The notes: generated by a model not told the origin, from the sequence alone. 64,000 bases of DNA from Lacinutrix sp. Hel_I_90 (GCF_000934685.1 NZ_JYNQ01000001.1:2344501-2408500); one strand, 5' to 3'. Positions 8,450-17,309 are shown, numbered from the stretch's first letter. Numbers and translations: made by a program.

Positions 8450-10804
8450 ATGGCAAATAACAAAACAAAACAAAAAAACGAATCACAAAACTTCGACAAC
8501 TATGTCCGTTGGTTTTGGATGCTATTTTTAGGTGGAATAGTTTCAGTAGGATTATTATTTTTTATTGCCTCACTTGGCGGTTTAGGAGAGCTTCCAGATT
8601 ATACCCAATTAGAAAACCCTGAAACTAATTTGGCAACAGAAATTATCTCAAGTGATGGTAAAACATTAGGAAAATTTTATTTTGATGATAATAGAACGCC
8701 TGTTGATTATGATGAATTACCAAAGAATTTAGTAGATGCGCTGGTCGCTACAGAAGATGCTCGTTTCCATGAGCACTCCGGTATTGATGCAAGAAGCACT
8801 TTAAGAGCCTTTTTCTTTCTAGGATCTAAAGGAGGTGCTAGTACCATTTCACAACAATTAGCAAGACAGCTCTTTGTTGGTGTACGTGCTAGAGGGACTT
8901 TTGAAGGTGGTCTTCAAAAAGTAAAAGAATGGGTGATTGCAACGAAACTTGAACGCCAGTATACGAAAGAAGAGATTATTGCTCAATATTTTAATATTTA
9001 CGATTTTGGTAATAATGGAGACGGTATTCGTTCTGCAGCTAATATTTATTTTGACAAAGAGCCAAATGAATTAAATATAAAGGAATCTGCGATGTTGGTC
9101 GGGATGTTTAAAAATTCTTCTTTGTATAACCCGAGAAGGAACCCTGTTGGCGTTAAAAACAGAAGAGATGTAGTATTGGCACAAATGTATAAATATGATT
9201 ACATAACTAAAGAAGTTAAGGACTCACTTCAAAAAACAGAATTAGATTTAAATTATTCACCACAGTCTCATAGAGACGGTACCGCTACTTATTTTAGAGA
9301 ATATTTAAGAGGGTGGATGAAAGATTGGATTAATGACAAGGCCAACAGAAAACCAGATGGATCAAAATACAATATTAATAGTGAAGGCTTAAAAGTATTT
9401 GTAACCATAGATTCTCGTATGCAAAAATATGCAGAGGAGGCTGTTTACAAACATATGCCACGGTTGCAGGCAGAATTTTTTCATCAAAACACCCCAGATC
9501 GTAATAAAACGGCGCCTTTTTTAGAATTAGACAAATCTCAAATAGACGATTTAATGAATCGCTCTATGCGAAGAGGCGAACGTTGGAGAGTACTAAAGGA
9601 TGAAGGGAAATCTGATAAAGAGATTATAGCTTCTTTTGAGAAGCCAACAAAAATGACTGTTTTTAAATGGGAAAAAGGCAAAGCAAGTGAGGTAGATACC
9701 ATTATGAAACCAATGGACTCTATGCGTTATTATAAGTCATTTTTACATCCAGGTATGATGAGTATGGACCCGCAAACAGGACATGTAAAAGCCTGGGTAG
9801 GTGGTATGAACTATAGACATTTTCAATACGATCATGTTAATCAAGGAAAACGTCAAGTGGGTTCTACCTTTAAACCATTTGTTTATGCTACGGCAATAGA
9901 CCAATTACACATGTCGCCTTGCGACAAATTGCCACGGTCTCAAATTACGATTGAGGCCAATAAATATGGTAATCCAGAGCCTTGGTCTCCAAGCAATTCA
10001 GATGGAGATTATGGGGGAGAAATCACACTAAAACAAGCCTTAGCAGGTTCTGTAAACACCGTAACAGCCCGTTTAATGGATAAAGTGGGACCACAACCCG
10101 TAGCAGATTTAGCGAGGCGTTTAGGCATCACTTCTTATATTCCAGAAGTCCCATCTATTGCTTTAGGAACCCCAGACGTGAGTGTTTTGGAAATGGTTGC
10201 TGCATATTCTGCTTTTGCAAATAAAGGCGTCTATACAAAACCCGTAATGATAGAACGTATAGAAGACAAAAACGGAACGACCTTATATCAATTTAAACCA
10301 GAAAGTAAAGATGTATTAAGTGCGGAGTCTGCTTATGTCACCGTTAAATTAATGCAAGGTGTTGTGGAATCAGGTTCAGGGAGTCGCCTGAGAACCACAG
10401 GTAGAGACCAGTGGGATAAGTCTTACGAAGAAGTAGTTACCGGTTACCCATATGAATTAACAAATCCTATCGCAGGAAAAACAGGAACCACACAAAACCA
10501 AAGTGATGGCTGGTTTATGGGTATGGTACCAAATTTAGTTACAGGTGTTTGGGTAGGTGCCGAAGATAGAGCAGCACATTTTGGTTCTATTACCTATGGG
10601 CAGGGCGCCACAATGGCCTTACCTATGTGGGGCATGTATATGAAAAGTTGTTACAAAGATGAAACACTAGACATTTCGAAAGAAGATTTTGAAAGACCGT
10701 CAAATTTATCCATCGCTGTAGATTGTGCTAATTATGAAGCGGACAATCCTAATGGAGATGCTAATACACCTAAAGAAGAACTGCCTGATGGGTTAGAATT
10801 ATAA
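8450..10804 (+). CDS. Bifunctional class A penicillin-binding protein (PBP1A-like)
   Basis: This peptidoglycan polymerase and cross-linker sits in the inner membrane. It has 784 residues with one transmembrane helix at about 24-46. The GT51 transglycosylase domain covers about 70-250, with EDARFHEHSGID carrying the catalytic Glu and ISQQLARQLF. The transpeptidase domain runs from about 430 to 745, with STFK (nucleophile Ser472), SVN near 536 and KTG at 677-679. All catalytic motifs are intact. The region between the two domains is longer than in minimal PBPs. It is followed by a terminator hairpin, so scoA downstream is probably a separate unit. Confidence 0.96.
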   Translation: MANNKTKQKNESQNFDNYVRWFWMLFLGGIVSVGLLFFIASLGGLGELPDYTQLENPETNLATEIISSDGKTLGKFYFDDNRTPVDYDELPKNLVDALVATEDARFHEHSGIDARSTLRAFFFLGSKGGASTISQQLARQLFVGVRARGTFEGGLQKVKEWVIATKLERQYTKEEIIAQYFNIYDFGNNGDGIRSAANIYFDKEPNELNIKESAMLVGMFKNSSLYNPRRNPVGVKNRRDVVLAQMYKYDYITKEVKDSLQKTELDLNYSPQSHRDGTATYFREYLRGWMKDWINDKANRKPDGSKYNINSEGLKVFVTIDSRMQKYAEEAVYKHMPRLQAEFFHQNTPDRNKTAPFLELDKSQIDDLMNRSMRRGERWRVLKDEGKSDKEIIASFEKPTKMTVFKWEKGKASEVDTIMKPMDSMRYYKSFLHPGMMSMDPQTGHVKAWVGGMNYRHFQYDHVNQGKRQVGSTFKPFVYATAIDQLHMSPCDKLPRSQITIEANKYGNPEPWSPSNSDGDYGGEITLKQALAGSVNTVTARLMDKVGPQPVADLARRLGITSYIPEVPSIALGTPDVSVLEMVAAYSAFANKGVYTKPVMIERIEDKNGTTLYQFKPESKDVLSAESAYVTVKLMQGVVESGSGSRLRTTGRDQWDKSYEEVVTGYPYELTNPIAGKTGTTQNQSDGWFMGMVPNLVTGVWVGAEDRAAHFGSITYGQGATMALPMWGMYMKSCYKDETLDISKEDFERPSNLSIAVDCANYEADNPNGDANTPKEELPDGLEL

Positions 10805-10830
10805 TCTAAATAAAAAACAATAAATATTTG

Positions 10831-10860
10831 AAGCCATTCTTTACCGAATGGCTTTTTTAT
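10831..10860 (+). terminator. Rho-independent terminator after the PBP gene
   Basis: The stem AAGCCATTC / GAATGGCTT with loop TTTACC is followed by a T-run and lies 27 bp after the stop codon. Confidence 0.8.
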
Positions 10861-10895
10861 TTCTTAATTTTAAACCAATAAAGAAACACAGTCTT

Positions 10896-11597
10896 ATGAT
10901 TAATAAAAAAGTAAATGGTGTAAGCGAAGCGGTAAAAGGTATTGCAGATAATATGACCTTTATGCTAGGTGGTTTTGGCCTTTCGGGTATTCCAGAAAAT
11001 GCCATCGCCGCTTTGGTAAAAAGTGGTGTAAAAGGACTTACCTGTATCTCAAATAATGCGGGGGTAGACGATTTTGGCTTAGGCTTATTATTACATCAAC
11101 GTCAAATAAAGAAAATGGTGTCGTCTTATGTGGGTGAAAATGATGAGTTTGAACGTCAAATGTTATCTGGAGAGTTGGACGTAGAACTCATTCCTCAAGG
11201 TACTTTAGCCGAGCGTTGTCGTGCAGCACAAGCCGGATTTCCAGCTATTTATACGCCTGCCGGCTATGGCACAGAAGTAGCCGAAGGTAAAGAAACACGA
11301 GAATTTGATGGTAAAATGTATGTTTTAGAGCGTGCTTTTAAAGCCGATTTCGCTTTTGTAAAAGCATGGAAAGGAGATGCCGCTGGAAATTTAGTATTTA
11401 AAGGTACCGCAAGAAATTTCAATCCGTGTATGGCTGGTGCTGCAAAAATTACGGTTGCTGAGGTTGAAGAATTAGTACCTGTTGGCACTTTAGATCCAAA
11501 CCAAATTCATATTCCAGGCATTTTTGTACAGCGTATTTTTCAAGGGGAAACTTATGAAAAACGTATAGAACAACGCACGGTTAGAAAGAGAGACTAA
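10896..11597 (+). CDS. scoA: Succinyl-CoA:3-oxoacid CoA-transferase subunit A
   Basis: This is the alpha subunit of a heteromeric SCOT-type transferase that activates acetoacetate with CoA from succinyl-CoA, feeding ketone bodies into central metabolism. It has 233 residues with the family blocks [33 protein letters not shown] and [20 protein letters not shown]. The frame is open from 10848, but that part overlaps the upstream terminator, so I use the ATG at 10896. The gap to scoB is 127 bp and contains repeat-like palindromes, unlike the tight spacing usual for this pair. Confidence 0.93.
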   Translation: MINKKVNGVSEAVKGIADNMTFMLGGFGLSGIPENAIAALVKSGVKGLTCISNNAGVDDFGLGLLLHQRQIKKMVSSYVGENDEFERQMLSGELDVELIPQGTLAERCRAAQAGFPAIYTPAGYGTEVAEGKETREFDGKMYVLERAFKADFAFVKAWKGDAAGNLVFKGTARNFNPCMAGAAKITVAEVEELVPVGTLDPNQIHIPGIFVQRIFQGETYEKRIEQRTVRKRD

Positions 11598-11611
11598 AGA
11601 GACTCTTGTTA

Positions 11612-11680
11612 GTCCTGCGCAGGCAGGAAGCGACAGGTAGTATTTTATTCAATTTGTAAGATTCCCGCTCTCGAAACCTT
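11612..11680. repeat. Dispersed palindromic repeat fragments between scoA and scoB
   Basis: Two short elements lie here: CCTGCGCAGGCAGG at 11614-11627 (self-complementary core CCTGCGCAGG) and ATTCCCGCTCTCGAAA at 11661-11676. The second is a degraded match to the ATTCCCGCTTTCG element found intact inside ogt at 32655-32681. They look like remnants of mobile palindromic repeats that widened the scoA-scoB spacer. Confidence 0.45.
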
Positions 11681-11724
11681 TGAAAAAGGACCAGAACAAG
11701 GGAATGATAAAAAAACAAGGTAAT

Positions 11725-12378
11725 ATGTTAGATAAAACAGGAATAGCAAAACGTATAGCAAAAGAAGTAAAAGATGGATACTATGTTAACTTAGGCATTG
11801 GAATTCCAACGTTAGTAGCCAATTATGTACGTGATGATATAGAGGTAGAATTTCAAAGCGAAAATGGCGTACTTGGTATGGGTCCATTCCCTTTTGAAGG
11901 CGAAGAAGATGCCGATATTATTAACGCAGGAAAGCAGACCATAACGACCTTACCAGGGGCTAGTTTTTTCGACAGTGCCATGAGTTTTGCTATGATTAGA
12001 GGGCAACATGTAGACTTGACTATTTTAGGAGCTATGGAAGTTGCTGAAAACGGGGACATTGCGAACTGGAAAATACCAGGAAAAATGGTTAAGGGTATGG
12101 GTGGTGCTATGGATTTAGTTGCCAGTGCAGAGAATATTATCGTGGCGATGATGCATACCAATAGAGCAGGAGAATCTAAACTGCTCAAGAAATGCTCTCT
12201 ACCCTTAACAGGGGTTGGCTGTGTTAAGAAAGTGGTAACTAACCTCGCCGTATTAGAAGTCACTACTAAAGGCTTTAAATTATTAGAACGTGCACCGGGT
12301 GTTTCAGTGGAAGACATACAGAAAGCTACAGAAGGGACTTTAATAGTAGAAGGCGATATTCCTGAAATGCGTTTGTAG
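11725..12378 (+). CDS. scoB: Succinyl-CoA:3-oxoacid CoA-transferase subunit B
   Basis: This is the beta subunit of the SCOT-type CoA transferase, carrying the catalytic glutamate in SENGVLGMGP (Glu46 of the 217-residue protein). The conserved NLGIGIPTLVANYV and DLTILGAMEV blocks are present. The ATG at 11725 is preferred over upstream in-frame starts (from 11680) because the family begins with MLDKTGIAKRIAKEV, and AAGG lies a few bases upstream. It works with ScoA encoded just upstream. Confidence 0.93.
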   Translation: MLDKTGIAKRIAKEVKDGYYVNLGIGIPTLVANYVRDDIEVEFQSENGVLGMGPFPFEGEEDADIINAGKQTITTLPGASFFDSAMSFAMIRGQHVDLTILGAMEVAENGDIANWKIPGKMVKGMGGAMDLVASAENIIVAMMHTNRAGESKLLKKCSLPLTGVGCVKKVVTNLAVLEVTTKGFKLLERAPGVSVEDIQKATEGTLIVEGDIPEMRL

Positions 12379-12692
12379 TTTTAATTTAATTTATATTGCT
12401 AAAAGCAGAGGCTATGTGGTCATGGTCAATCTTATTAATTACAACGGCAAAAACACTAAATTTTGATAGGGTTTTGTATTATGTTGTTGACTTAAACATA
12501 TAGATTGCGTTTAAAATGTTAAAATTTAGTGTATTTCATCGAATTTTAGTGCTTTTTAACTGATAATTTGAAAATGAATTCTATATTGGTCTACCCAAAA
12601 CTATTTAACCAAATGTACCATAACTTAACCTTTTATGTTATTATTTAACCCCGGTTTACTAATTTTAAAATAATTATTAAAAACGACTAAAA
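12379..12692. other. AT-rich intergenic region before the 41-codon ORF
   Basis: This stretch of over 300 bases has no gene that I can support. Its notable content is three evenly spaced TTAACC boxes (12605-12650, entered separately). The remainder (12379-12600) is AT-rich with no clear hairpin. It probably holds the regulatory region of the following small ORF. Confidence 0.5.
12605..12650. promoter_or_regulatory. Three TTAACC direct repeats at exact 20-bp spacing
   Basis: TTAACC occurs at 12605-12610, 12625-12630 and 12645-12650. Each is preceded by T or CT in an AT-rich context. Helically phased direct repeats of this kind usually mark cooperative binding of a regulator. The last box ends 42 bp before the ATG of the small ORF at 12693. 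Confidence 0.5.
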
Positions 12693-12818
12693 ATGAATAC
12701 AGCTGCAAATCTACCTGAACAAACTACAATTATGAACAGAACCTTTGATGGAATTAAAAACACGTTCCGTTTTACTAAAAGCGTTTTATATCTAACTAGA
12801 AAAGTATTTATGTTGTAA
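12693..12818 (+). CDS. Small protein, 41 residues, function unknown
   Basis: An ATG-to-TAA frame encodes MNTAANLPEQTTIMNRTFDG followed by a basic, hydrophobic C-terminus (IKNTFRFTKSVLYLTRKVFML). The tail could form an amphipathic helix with Lys/Arg on one face and might bind membrane or nucleic acid. It stands alone between scoB and a convergent ABC gene and is preceded by the phased TTAACC repeats, which suggests a regulated transcript. I do not recognise the family; coding status rests on plausible start, composition and context only. Confidence 0.45.
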   Translation: MNTAANLPEQTTIMNRTFDGIKNTFRFTKSVLYLTRKVFML

Positions 12819-12920
12819 GACTTTTTTATTAGCATTTATAAATTAACACGGTAACTTGGCTTACATTCATGAATACCGATTTGTTTGTTTTTAAATTAGA
12901 TACAAAAGCTAATGCATTAC

Positions 12921-12944
12921 TTTCCGCTTTCGAAAGGCATGGGT
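12921..12944. repeat. Short palindrome downstream of the ABC gene
   Basis: TTTCCGCTTTCGAAAGG resembles the CCCGCTTTCG dispersed palindrome family. It lies 19 bp past the end of the minus-strand ABC gene and may serve as part of its terminator. Confidence 0.3.
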
Positions 12945-12962
12945 ACCGCAATAAGAAAGGTA

Positions 12963-14651
12963 TTACTGCAGGGCTTTCGGGATAGCGCCAATCAATTTTT
13001 TAGTATAGTCTTTTTTTGGTGCGCTGTAAATCACATCCGCATCATCAATTTCTTCAATTTTCCCCTTATTCATTACCAACAGTTGATCACTCATGTATTT
13101 CACAACAGACAGATCATGAGAAATAAAAATGTAGGTAAATCCGAATTTTTCTTTCAATTCATTTAGTAAATTTAATACTTGAGCCTGCACTGAAATATCA
13201 AGCGCAGAAACAGATTCATCACAAATAATCAGTTTGGGTTGTAAGGCGACTGTGCGTGCAATACCTATTCGTTGTCTTTGACCTCCAGAAAATTCGTGAG
13301 GATAACGATTAAAGTAACCTTCATTTAAGCCCACACGATTTAAAATAGAAATCGCTTTTTCTTTTCGTTCTTTATCGGTTTTATAGAGGTTGTGTACTTC
13401 CATGGGCTCCATGATGGCGTTACCAACAGTTAACCTAGGGTTTAAAGAAGAGTAGGGGTCTTGAAATATAATTTGAATGTCTTTTCTTAAGGACCTTATT
13501 TCAGATGAAGATAAGGAGGTAATATCGTTTCCTTTGTAGCGTATCGATCCAGCAGTAGGCTTGTCTAGAAGTAAAATGGCATTTCCTAAAGTCGATTTTC
13601 CGCATCCCGACTCACCAACCAAACCAAGAGTTTCACCTTCATATAATTTAAAACTTACATCATTTACAGCTTTAAAAGTAGTCGGTTTTGTAAACCATCC
13701 AGATTTTGACACATATTCCTTTTCCAGATTAATCACTTCTAATAAAGGCGGTTTGCTGTATATCTTTTCATGATTTAGTGCGCGCATTTCAGCTGTTATA
13801 ATCGTTTTCGAAACAGTATCATGCATCACATCATCGATGGTTGGTAAGGTTTTTTGCCGCTGAGTTAATGAGGGCTTTGACTTAATAAGTGCCTGAGTGT
13901 ATTTATGCTGAGGTGATTTAAAAATAGCTTCTACAGTATTTTGTTCTACAATATGTCCTTTATACATAACTAGCACACGGTTTGCAATTTGAGAAATTAA
14001 AGACAAGTCGTGTGTGATAAAAATAATGCTCATTTGAGTTTCGGCCTGTAAGGTTTTAAGCAAGTCGATAATTTCTTTTTGAACAGTAACGTCTAAAGCG
14101 GTCGTAGGCTCGTCTGCAATTAAAATTTTCGGTTTGCAGGCAATAGCTATCGCAATCATAACGCGCTGCTTTTGTCCACCAGAAATTTCATGAGGATAGG
14201 AAGTATAAACGCGCTCTGGTTCTGGGAGTTTCACCTTTGTTAAAAGCGAAAGGGTTTCTTCTTTTATTTGTTTTTTTGAAAGGCTGGTGTGTTGTTTTAA
14301 AACTTCTTCCACCTGCTTTCCACAGCGCATTGATGGATTTAAAGAACTCATGGGTTCTTGAAAAATCATGGCTATTTTTTTGCCTCTGATGCTCTGAAAG
14401 GCTTTAGGGCTAATTTTGGTAAGATCGTCAGCTTCAAAAACAATCTCACCACTAGTAATTTTTGAGATTTTCTTCGGAAGCAAGCCTAAAATAGCTAATG
14501 AAGCGACAGATTTGCCTGAACCAGACTCACCAACTATACCTAATATTTCATTGGTATTTAAATGGTAAGATATGGAATGGATGATTTCATTTTCTTTTCC
14601 GTTAGACAAAAAAGAAATGGATAAGTGATTTATAGAGAGCACTGATTTCAT
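12963..14651 (-). CDS. Peptide/nickel-type ABC transporter, fused double ATPase (OppD-OppF-like)
   Basis: This is an ATPase subunit of a dipeptide/oligopeptide importer with both nucleotide-binding domains on one 562-residue chain. Domain 1 (about 1-260) has Walker A GESGSGKS, signature SGGQKQR and Walker B ILIADEP. Domain 2 (about 305-560) has GESGCGKS, SGGQRQR and LIICDES, where Ser replaces the usual Pro after the catalytic-site Glu. Both domains match the OppD/OppF subfamily. No permease or binding-protein gene is adjacent, so its partners must lie elsewhere. It is followed on the plus strand by the secreted peptidase array, whose peptide products it might import; that link is speculative. 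Confidence 0.92.
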   Translation of the reverse strand: MKSVLSINHLSISFLSNGKENEIIHSISYHLNTNEILGIVGESGSGKSVASLAILGLLPKKISKITSGEIVFEADDLTKISPKAFQSIRGKKIAMIFQEPMSSLNPSMRCGKQVEEVLKQHTSLSKKQIKEETLSLLTKVKLPEPERVYTSYPHEISGGQKQRVMIAIAIACKPKILIADEPTTALDVTVQKEIIDLLKTLQAETQMSIIFITHDLSLISQIANRVLVMYKGHIVEQNTVEAIFKSPQHKYTQALIKSKPSLTQRQKTLPTIDDVMHDTVSKTIITAEMRALNHEKIYSKPPLLEVINLEKEYVSKSGWFTKPTTFKAVNDVSFKLYEGETLGLVGESGCGKSTLGNAILLLDKPTAGSIRYKGNDITSLSSSEIRSLRKDIQIIFQDPYSSLNPRLTVGNAIMEPMEVHNLYKTDKERKEKAISILNRVGLNEGYFNRYPHEFSGGQRQRIGIARTVALQPKLIICDESVSALDISVQAQVLNLLNELKEKFGFTYIFISHDLSVVKYMSDQLLVMNKGKIEEIDDADVIYSAPKKDYTKKLIGAIPKALQ

Positions 14652-14687
14652 AAATTATGTAAATGTAGGAATTACTTGCTATTTTAA

Positions 14688-14746
14688 TATGTTTTTAGCC
14701 GAAATTAAAACCGAACGTTAAAATTTTAACAGTATTTCATCGAAAA
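14688..14746 (+). promoter_or_regulatory. Degenerate protease-operator plus CATCGAAAA element (M43 gene)
   Basis: TATGTTTTTAGCCGAA at 14688-14703 matches 10 of 16 positions of the palindrome seen before the three other peptidase genes. CATCGAAAA at 14738-14746 starts exactly 50 bp after it, the same spacing as in the others. The CATCGAAAA part is clear; the palindrome is weak here. Confidence 0.4.
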
Positions 14747-14835
14747 CTTTATGAAGTTGATAATGGTTTAGGTTTTATTTTAATACTTTCGCTGCCGATA
14801 TAGTAAAAAATTAATTAATCTATTAAACAATCCTC

Positions 14836-16917
14836 ATGAAAAAAACAATTACTTTAACATTATTGAGTTTTATTTTCACGGTGTTCGCCTTTGCTCAACA
14901 GCAAAGAGAATGTGGTGTGATGGAAAATTTGGAGTACAGGAAACAACAAGATCCCCAATTGGAATCTAGAATGGCCCAAATTGAAGCTTTTACAGAACAA
15001 AAAGTAAAAGAATTAGAGTCACAAGACGCTCAAAGTAAAATAGTGGGTAGTATTATAACGATTCCAGTTGTAGTGCATGTGATTTATAGCAATTCTAATG
15101 AAAACATTAGTGAAGCTCAAATTTTATCTCAAATAAAAGTTTTAAATGACGATTTTAGAAGACTAAATTCTGATGCAGATAATACTTGGTCTCAAGCTGC
15201 AGATTCTCAAATTGAATTCTGTATGGCTTCTGTAGATCCTAATGGGAATGCTACTAATGGGATTACAAGAAAGGCATCTTCTAAAACATCTTGGGGAACC
15301 AATGATGCCATGAAAAAATCATCGCAAGGTGGAGTAAATCCATGGGATACCTCACAATATCTGAATATGTGGGTTTGTAATATTGGCGGAGGAATTCTTG
15401 GCTATGCACAATTTCCTGGAGGTAGTGCTTCTACTGATGGTGTAGTGATGGGATCACAATATTTTGGATCTAAAAATGAAGGTTCAGGGTTTTATTTAGC
15501 AGCACCTTTTGACGAAGGCAGAACAGCAACTCACGAAGTAGGTCACTTTTTTAACCTGCGTCATATTTGGGGAGATGCAAATTGTGGTAACGATTTTGTT
15601 AGCGATACACCAACACATCAAACCTCTAATGGAGGTTGTCCTACTGGAAAAGTGTCTTGTGGATCTGTAGATATGGTTCAAAACTATATGGATTACACAA
15701 ACGATTCTTGTATGAACTTATTTACAACAGGACAAAAAAATAGAATGCGTGCGGTTTTAGCTGCAGGAGGATCAAGAAGAGCTTTAGCGTTATCAGAAAA
15801 ATGTGAAGGTACAACAACAACACCAACATGTAATGACGGTATTCAAAATGGAAATGAAACAGGCGTAGATTGTGGCGGTTCTTGTGCACCTTGCCAAACA
15901 GGAAATCAATACTGTGCCTCTCAAGGAAATAGTGTTAATGATGAGTATATTTCAAGAGTACAAGTAGGAAGTATTAATAAATCGTCTGGAGGACAATTAT
16001 ATTCAAACTTTACGAGTACTTCAACCGATTTAAGCATAGGGTCTTCTTACACGATTACCGTAACACCAACTTGGACTGGAACAAAATATAATGAAGGCTA
16101 TGCAGCTTGGATTGATTATAATGGTGATGGAGATTTTACTGATGCAGGAGAGCTAGTTTTCTCTAAATCAGCTTCACAAACAACACCAGTAAGTGGAAGC
16201 TTTACTGTACCATCTGGTACTGTAGTAGGAAACAAAAGATTGCGAGTTTCTATGAAATACAATGGTATTCCATCATCATGCGAAACTTTTAGTTATGGTG
16301 AAGTTGAAGACTATACTGTAAATGTTGTAAGCGGTGGAGGTTCTCCTGATACAACAGTAAGATTAAGTCTAACATTTGATAACTATCCAGAAGAAACCTC
16401 ATGGACAATTCTTGATGGAGGCTCTACAGTTGCATCAGGAGGTACTTATGGTTCACAAGCAGACGGTTCTACCTTGAATATAGATGTAGATTTACCAGCA
16501 GGTTGTTATTCATTAGTTGTTAAGGATGCATATGGAGATGGTATGTGTTGTTCATATGGAAATGGTTCTTACAGATTGTCTGATGGAGGCACAACACTTG
16601 CTAGTGGAGGCTCTTTCTCAAGTTCTCAAACAACTAATTTCTGTGTTGGTGGAGCTTCAAGATCTTATACTAGAGTAACTACGTCTACTTTAGATGATAC
16701 ATTCGTACTATATCCAAATCCAGTGAAACAATCGCTAAACTTATCTTTAAGAGGATTGGAAGCACAAAGCTATCAAGTAATAAATATGCTTGGACAGGTT
16801 GTGTTAAAAGGTGATTTCACAGAATCTATAGATGTTTCTGAATTAAACGGTGGCATGTATATGATTCAATTAAATATTGGAGAGAAAACGAAATTAAAAC
16901 GATTTATAAAAGAATAG
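14836..16917 (+). CDS. T9SS-secreted M43 (pappalysin-like) zinc metallopeptidase
   Basis: This secreted protease has 693 residues. The signal peptide is 1-21 (ends FAFAQQ). The metzincin domain covers about 60-325, with the zinc site HEVGHFFNLRH (His233, Glu234, His237, His243) and the Met-turn QNYMDY (Met285). The Asn where many metzincins have Gly is common in bacterial M43 enzymes. A Cys-rich motif (NGNETGVDCGGSCAPC) is near 335-355. A GEVED domain spans about 357-497, then a DAYGDGMCCSYGNGSY-type domain about 510-615, then a type A T9SS sorting domain about 625-693 (LYPNPVKQ to KRFIKE). It is predicted to be exported by Sec and delivered to the surface by T9SS. Confidence 0.93.
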   Translation: MKKTITLTLLSFIFTVFAFAQQQRECGVMENLEYRKQQDPQLESRMAQIEAFTEQKVKELESQDAQSKIVGSIITIPVVVHVIYSNSNENISEAQILSQIKVLNDDFRRLNSDADNTWSQAADSQIEFCMASVDPNGNATNGITRKASSKTSWGTNDAMKKSSQGGVNPWDTSQYLNMWVCNIGGGILGYAQFPGGSASTDGVVMGSQYFGSKNEGSGFYLAAPFDEGRTATHEVGHFFNLRHIWGDANCGNDFVSDTPTHQTSNGGCPTGKVSCGSVDMVQNYMDYTNDSCMNLFTTGQKNRMRAVLAAGGSRRALALSEKCEGTTTTPTCNDGIQNGNETGVDCGGSCAPCQTGNQYCASQGNSVNDEYISRVQVGSINKSSGGQLYSNFTSTSTDLSIGSSYTITVTPTWTGTKYNEGYAAWIDYNGDGDFTDAGELVFSKSASQTTPVSGSFTVPSGTVVGNKRLRVSMKYNGIPSSCETFSYGEVEDYTVNVVSGGGSPDTTVRLSLTFDNYPEETSWTILDGGSTVASGGTYGSQADGSTLNIDVDLPAGCYSLVVKDAYGDGMCCSYGNGSYRLSDGGTTLASGGSFSSSQTTNFCVGGASRSYTRVTTSTLDDTFVLYPNPVKQSLNLSLRGLEAQSYQVINMLGQVVLKGDFTESIDVSELNGGMYMIQLNIGEKTKLKRFIKE

Positions 16918-16940
16918 TTTTAATTCAGTTATTATTTAAA

Positions 16941-16972
16941 AAGTCCAGATTTAAAATCTGGACTTTTTTTTT
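16941..16972 (+). terminator. Rho-independent terminator of the M43 gene
   Basis: The perfect stem AAGTCCAGAT / ATCTGGACTT with loop TTAAA is followed by an eight-T run, 23 bp after the stop codon. Confidence 0.9.
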
Positions 16973-17008
16973 AGGCCTTATACCTTAATTAAATTAGTTG
17001 CAACTATC

Positions 17009-17024
17009 TCTGGTTAAAACCGTA
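17009..17024 (+). promoter_or_regulatory. Operator-like palindrome next to the degraded tail
   Basis: TCTGGTTAAAACCGTA differs at two positions from the TACGGTTAAAACCGTA upstream of the M4 gene at 17251. It sits only 7 bp before a T9SS-tail remnant, as if a deletion joined an upstream region to the end of a gene. Confidence 0.45.
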
Positions 17025-17031
17025 AATCTCG

Positions 17032-17171
17032 CAGAATATGTTAGATCAACATGTAGCAAGAGGAACATCGACTAACGGTGTTAATGGTAGTAATCTTGAA
17101 ACAGGACTATACGTGACCAATTTAATGTGAATGATAAAATAGAAACGAGAAACTTTATAAAGCAAACATAG
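17032..17171 (+). pseudogene. Remnant of a T9SS C-terminal sorting domain
   Basis: Translation from 17032 gives QNMLDQHVARGTSTNGV, then NGSNLETGLYV. After a one-base deletion near 17116 the frame continues QFNVNDKIETRNFIKQT and stops at 17169-17171. This parallels the end of the M4 peptidase at 20742-20882 ([40 protein letters not shown]). The rest of the gene is absent, and a terminator follows at 17200. It is therefore the tail of a lost member of the peptidase array, most similar to the M4 gene. No function is expected. Confidence 0.8.
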
Positions 17172-17199
17172 CTATTCTTTAAAAGCTAAATTATATCAT

Positions 17200-17229
17200 A
17201 AAAGCCTCAACGAAAGTTGAGGCTTTTTT
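17200..17229 (+). terminator. Rho-independent terminator after the degraded tail
   Basis: The stem AAAGCCTCAAC / GTTGAGGCTTT with loop GAAA and T-run closely resembles the terminator after the M4 gene at 20913-20943. This supports a duplicated gene end. Confidence 0.85.
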
Positions 17230-17250
17230 CAGTTATATAATCCGATGAAC

Positions 17251-17309
17251 TACGGTTAAAACCGTACATCAAGTAGAATATTTTTCTACTTGATGTTATA
17301 CATCGAAAA
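17251..17309 (+). promoter_or_regulatory. Protease operator: TACGGTTAAAACCGTA plus CATCGAAAA (M4 gene)
   Basis: A perfect palindrome with 6-bp arms lies at 17251-17266. CATCGAAAA begins at 17301, exactly 50 bp after the palindrome start and 114 bp before the M4 ATG. The same pair at the same spacing is found upstream of the M36 and M12B genes. Confidence 0.65.

Noticed and set aside
11853-12317. 154-codon open frame antisense to scoB
   Set aside because: It lies wholly inside a well-supported gene and resembles no protein; it follows from the codon use of the sense strand.
12605-12650. Three TTAACC repeats considered as a CRISPR-like array
   Set aside because: The repeats are six bases long and the spacing is 14 bases of AT-rich DNA, with no cas genes nearby.
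15532-15564. Asn in place of Gly in the M43 zinc motif HEVGHFFNLRH as a sign of inactivity
   Set aside because: This Asn is common in bacterial M43 enzymes, and all zinc ligands and the Met-turn are present.
17066-17070. CATCG in the tail remnant as a second operator element
   Set aside because: It is explained by the codons for the Thr-Ser-Thr of the tail and the spacing is wrong.
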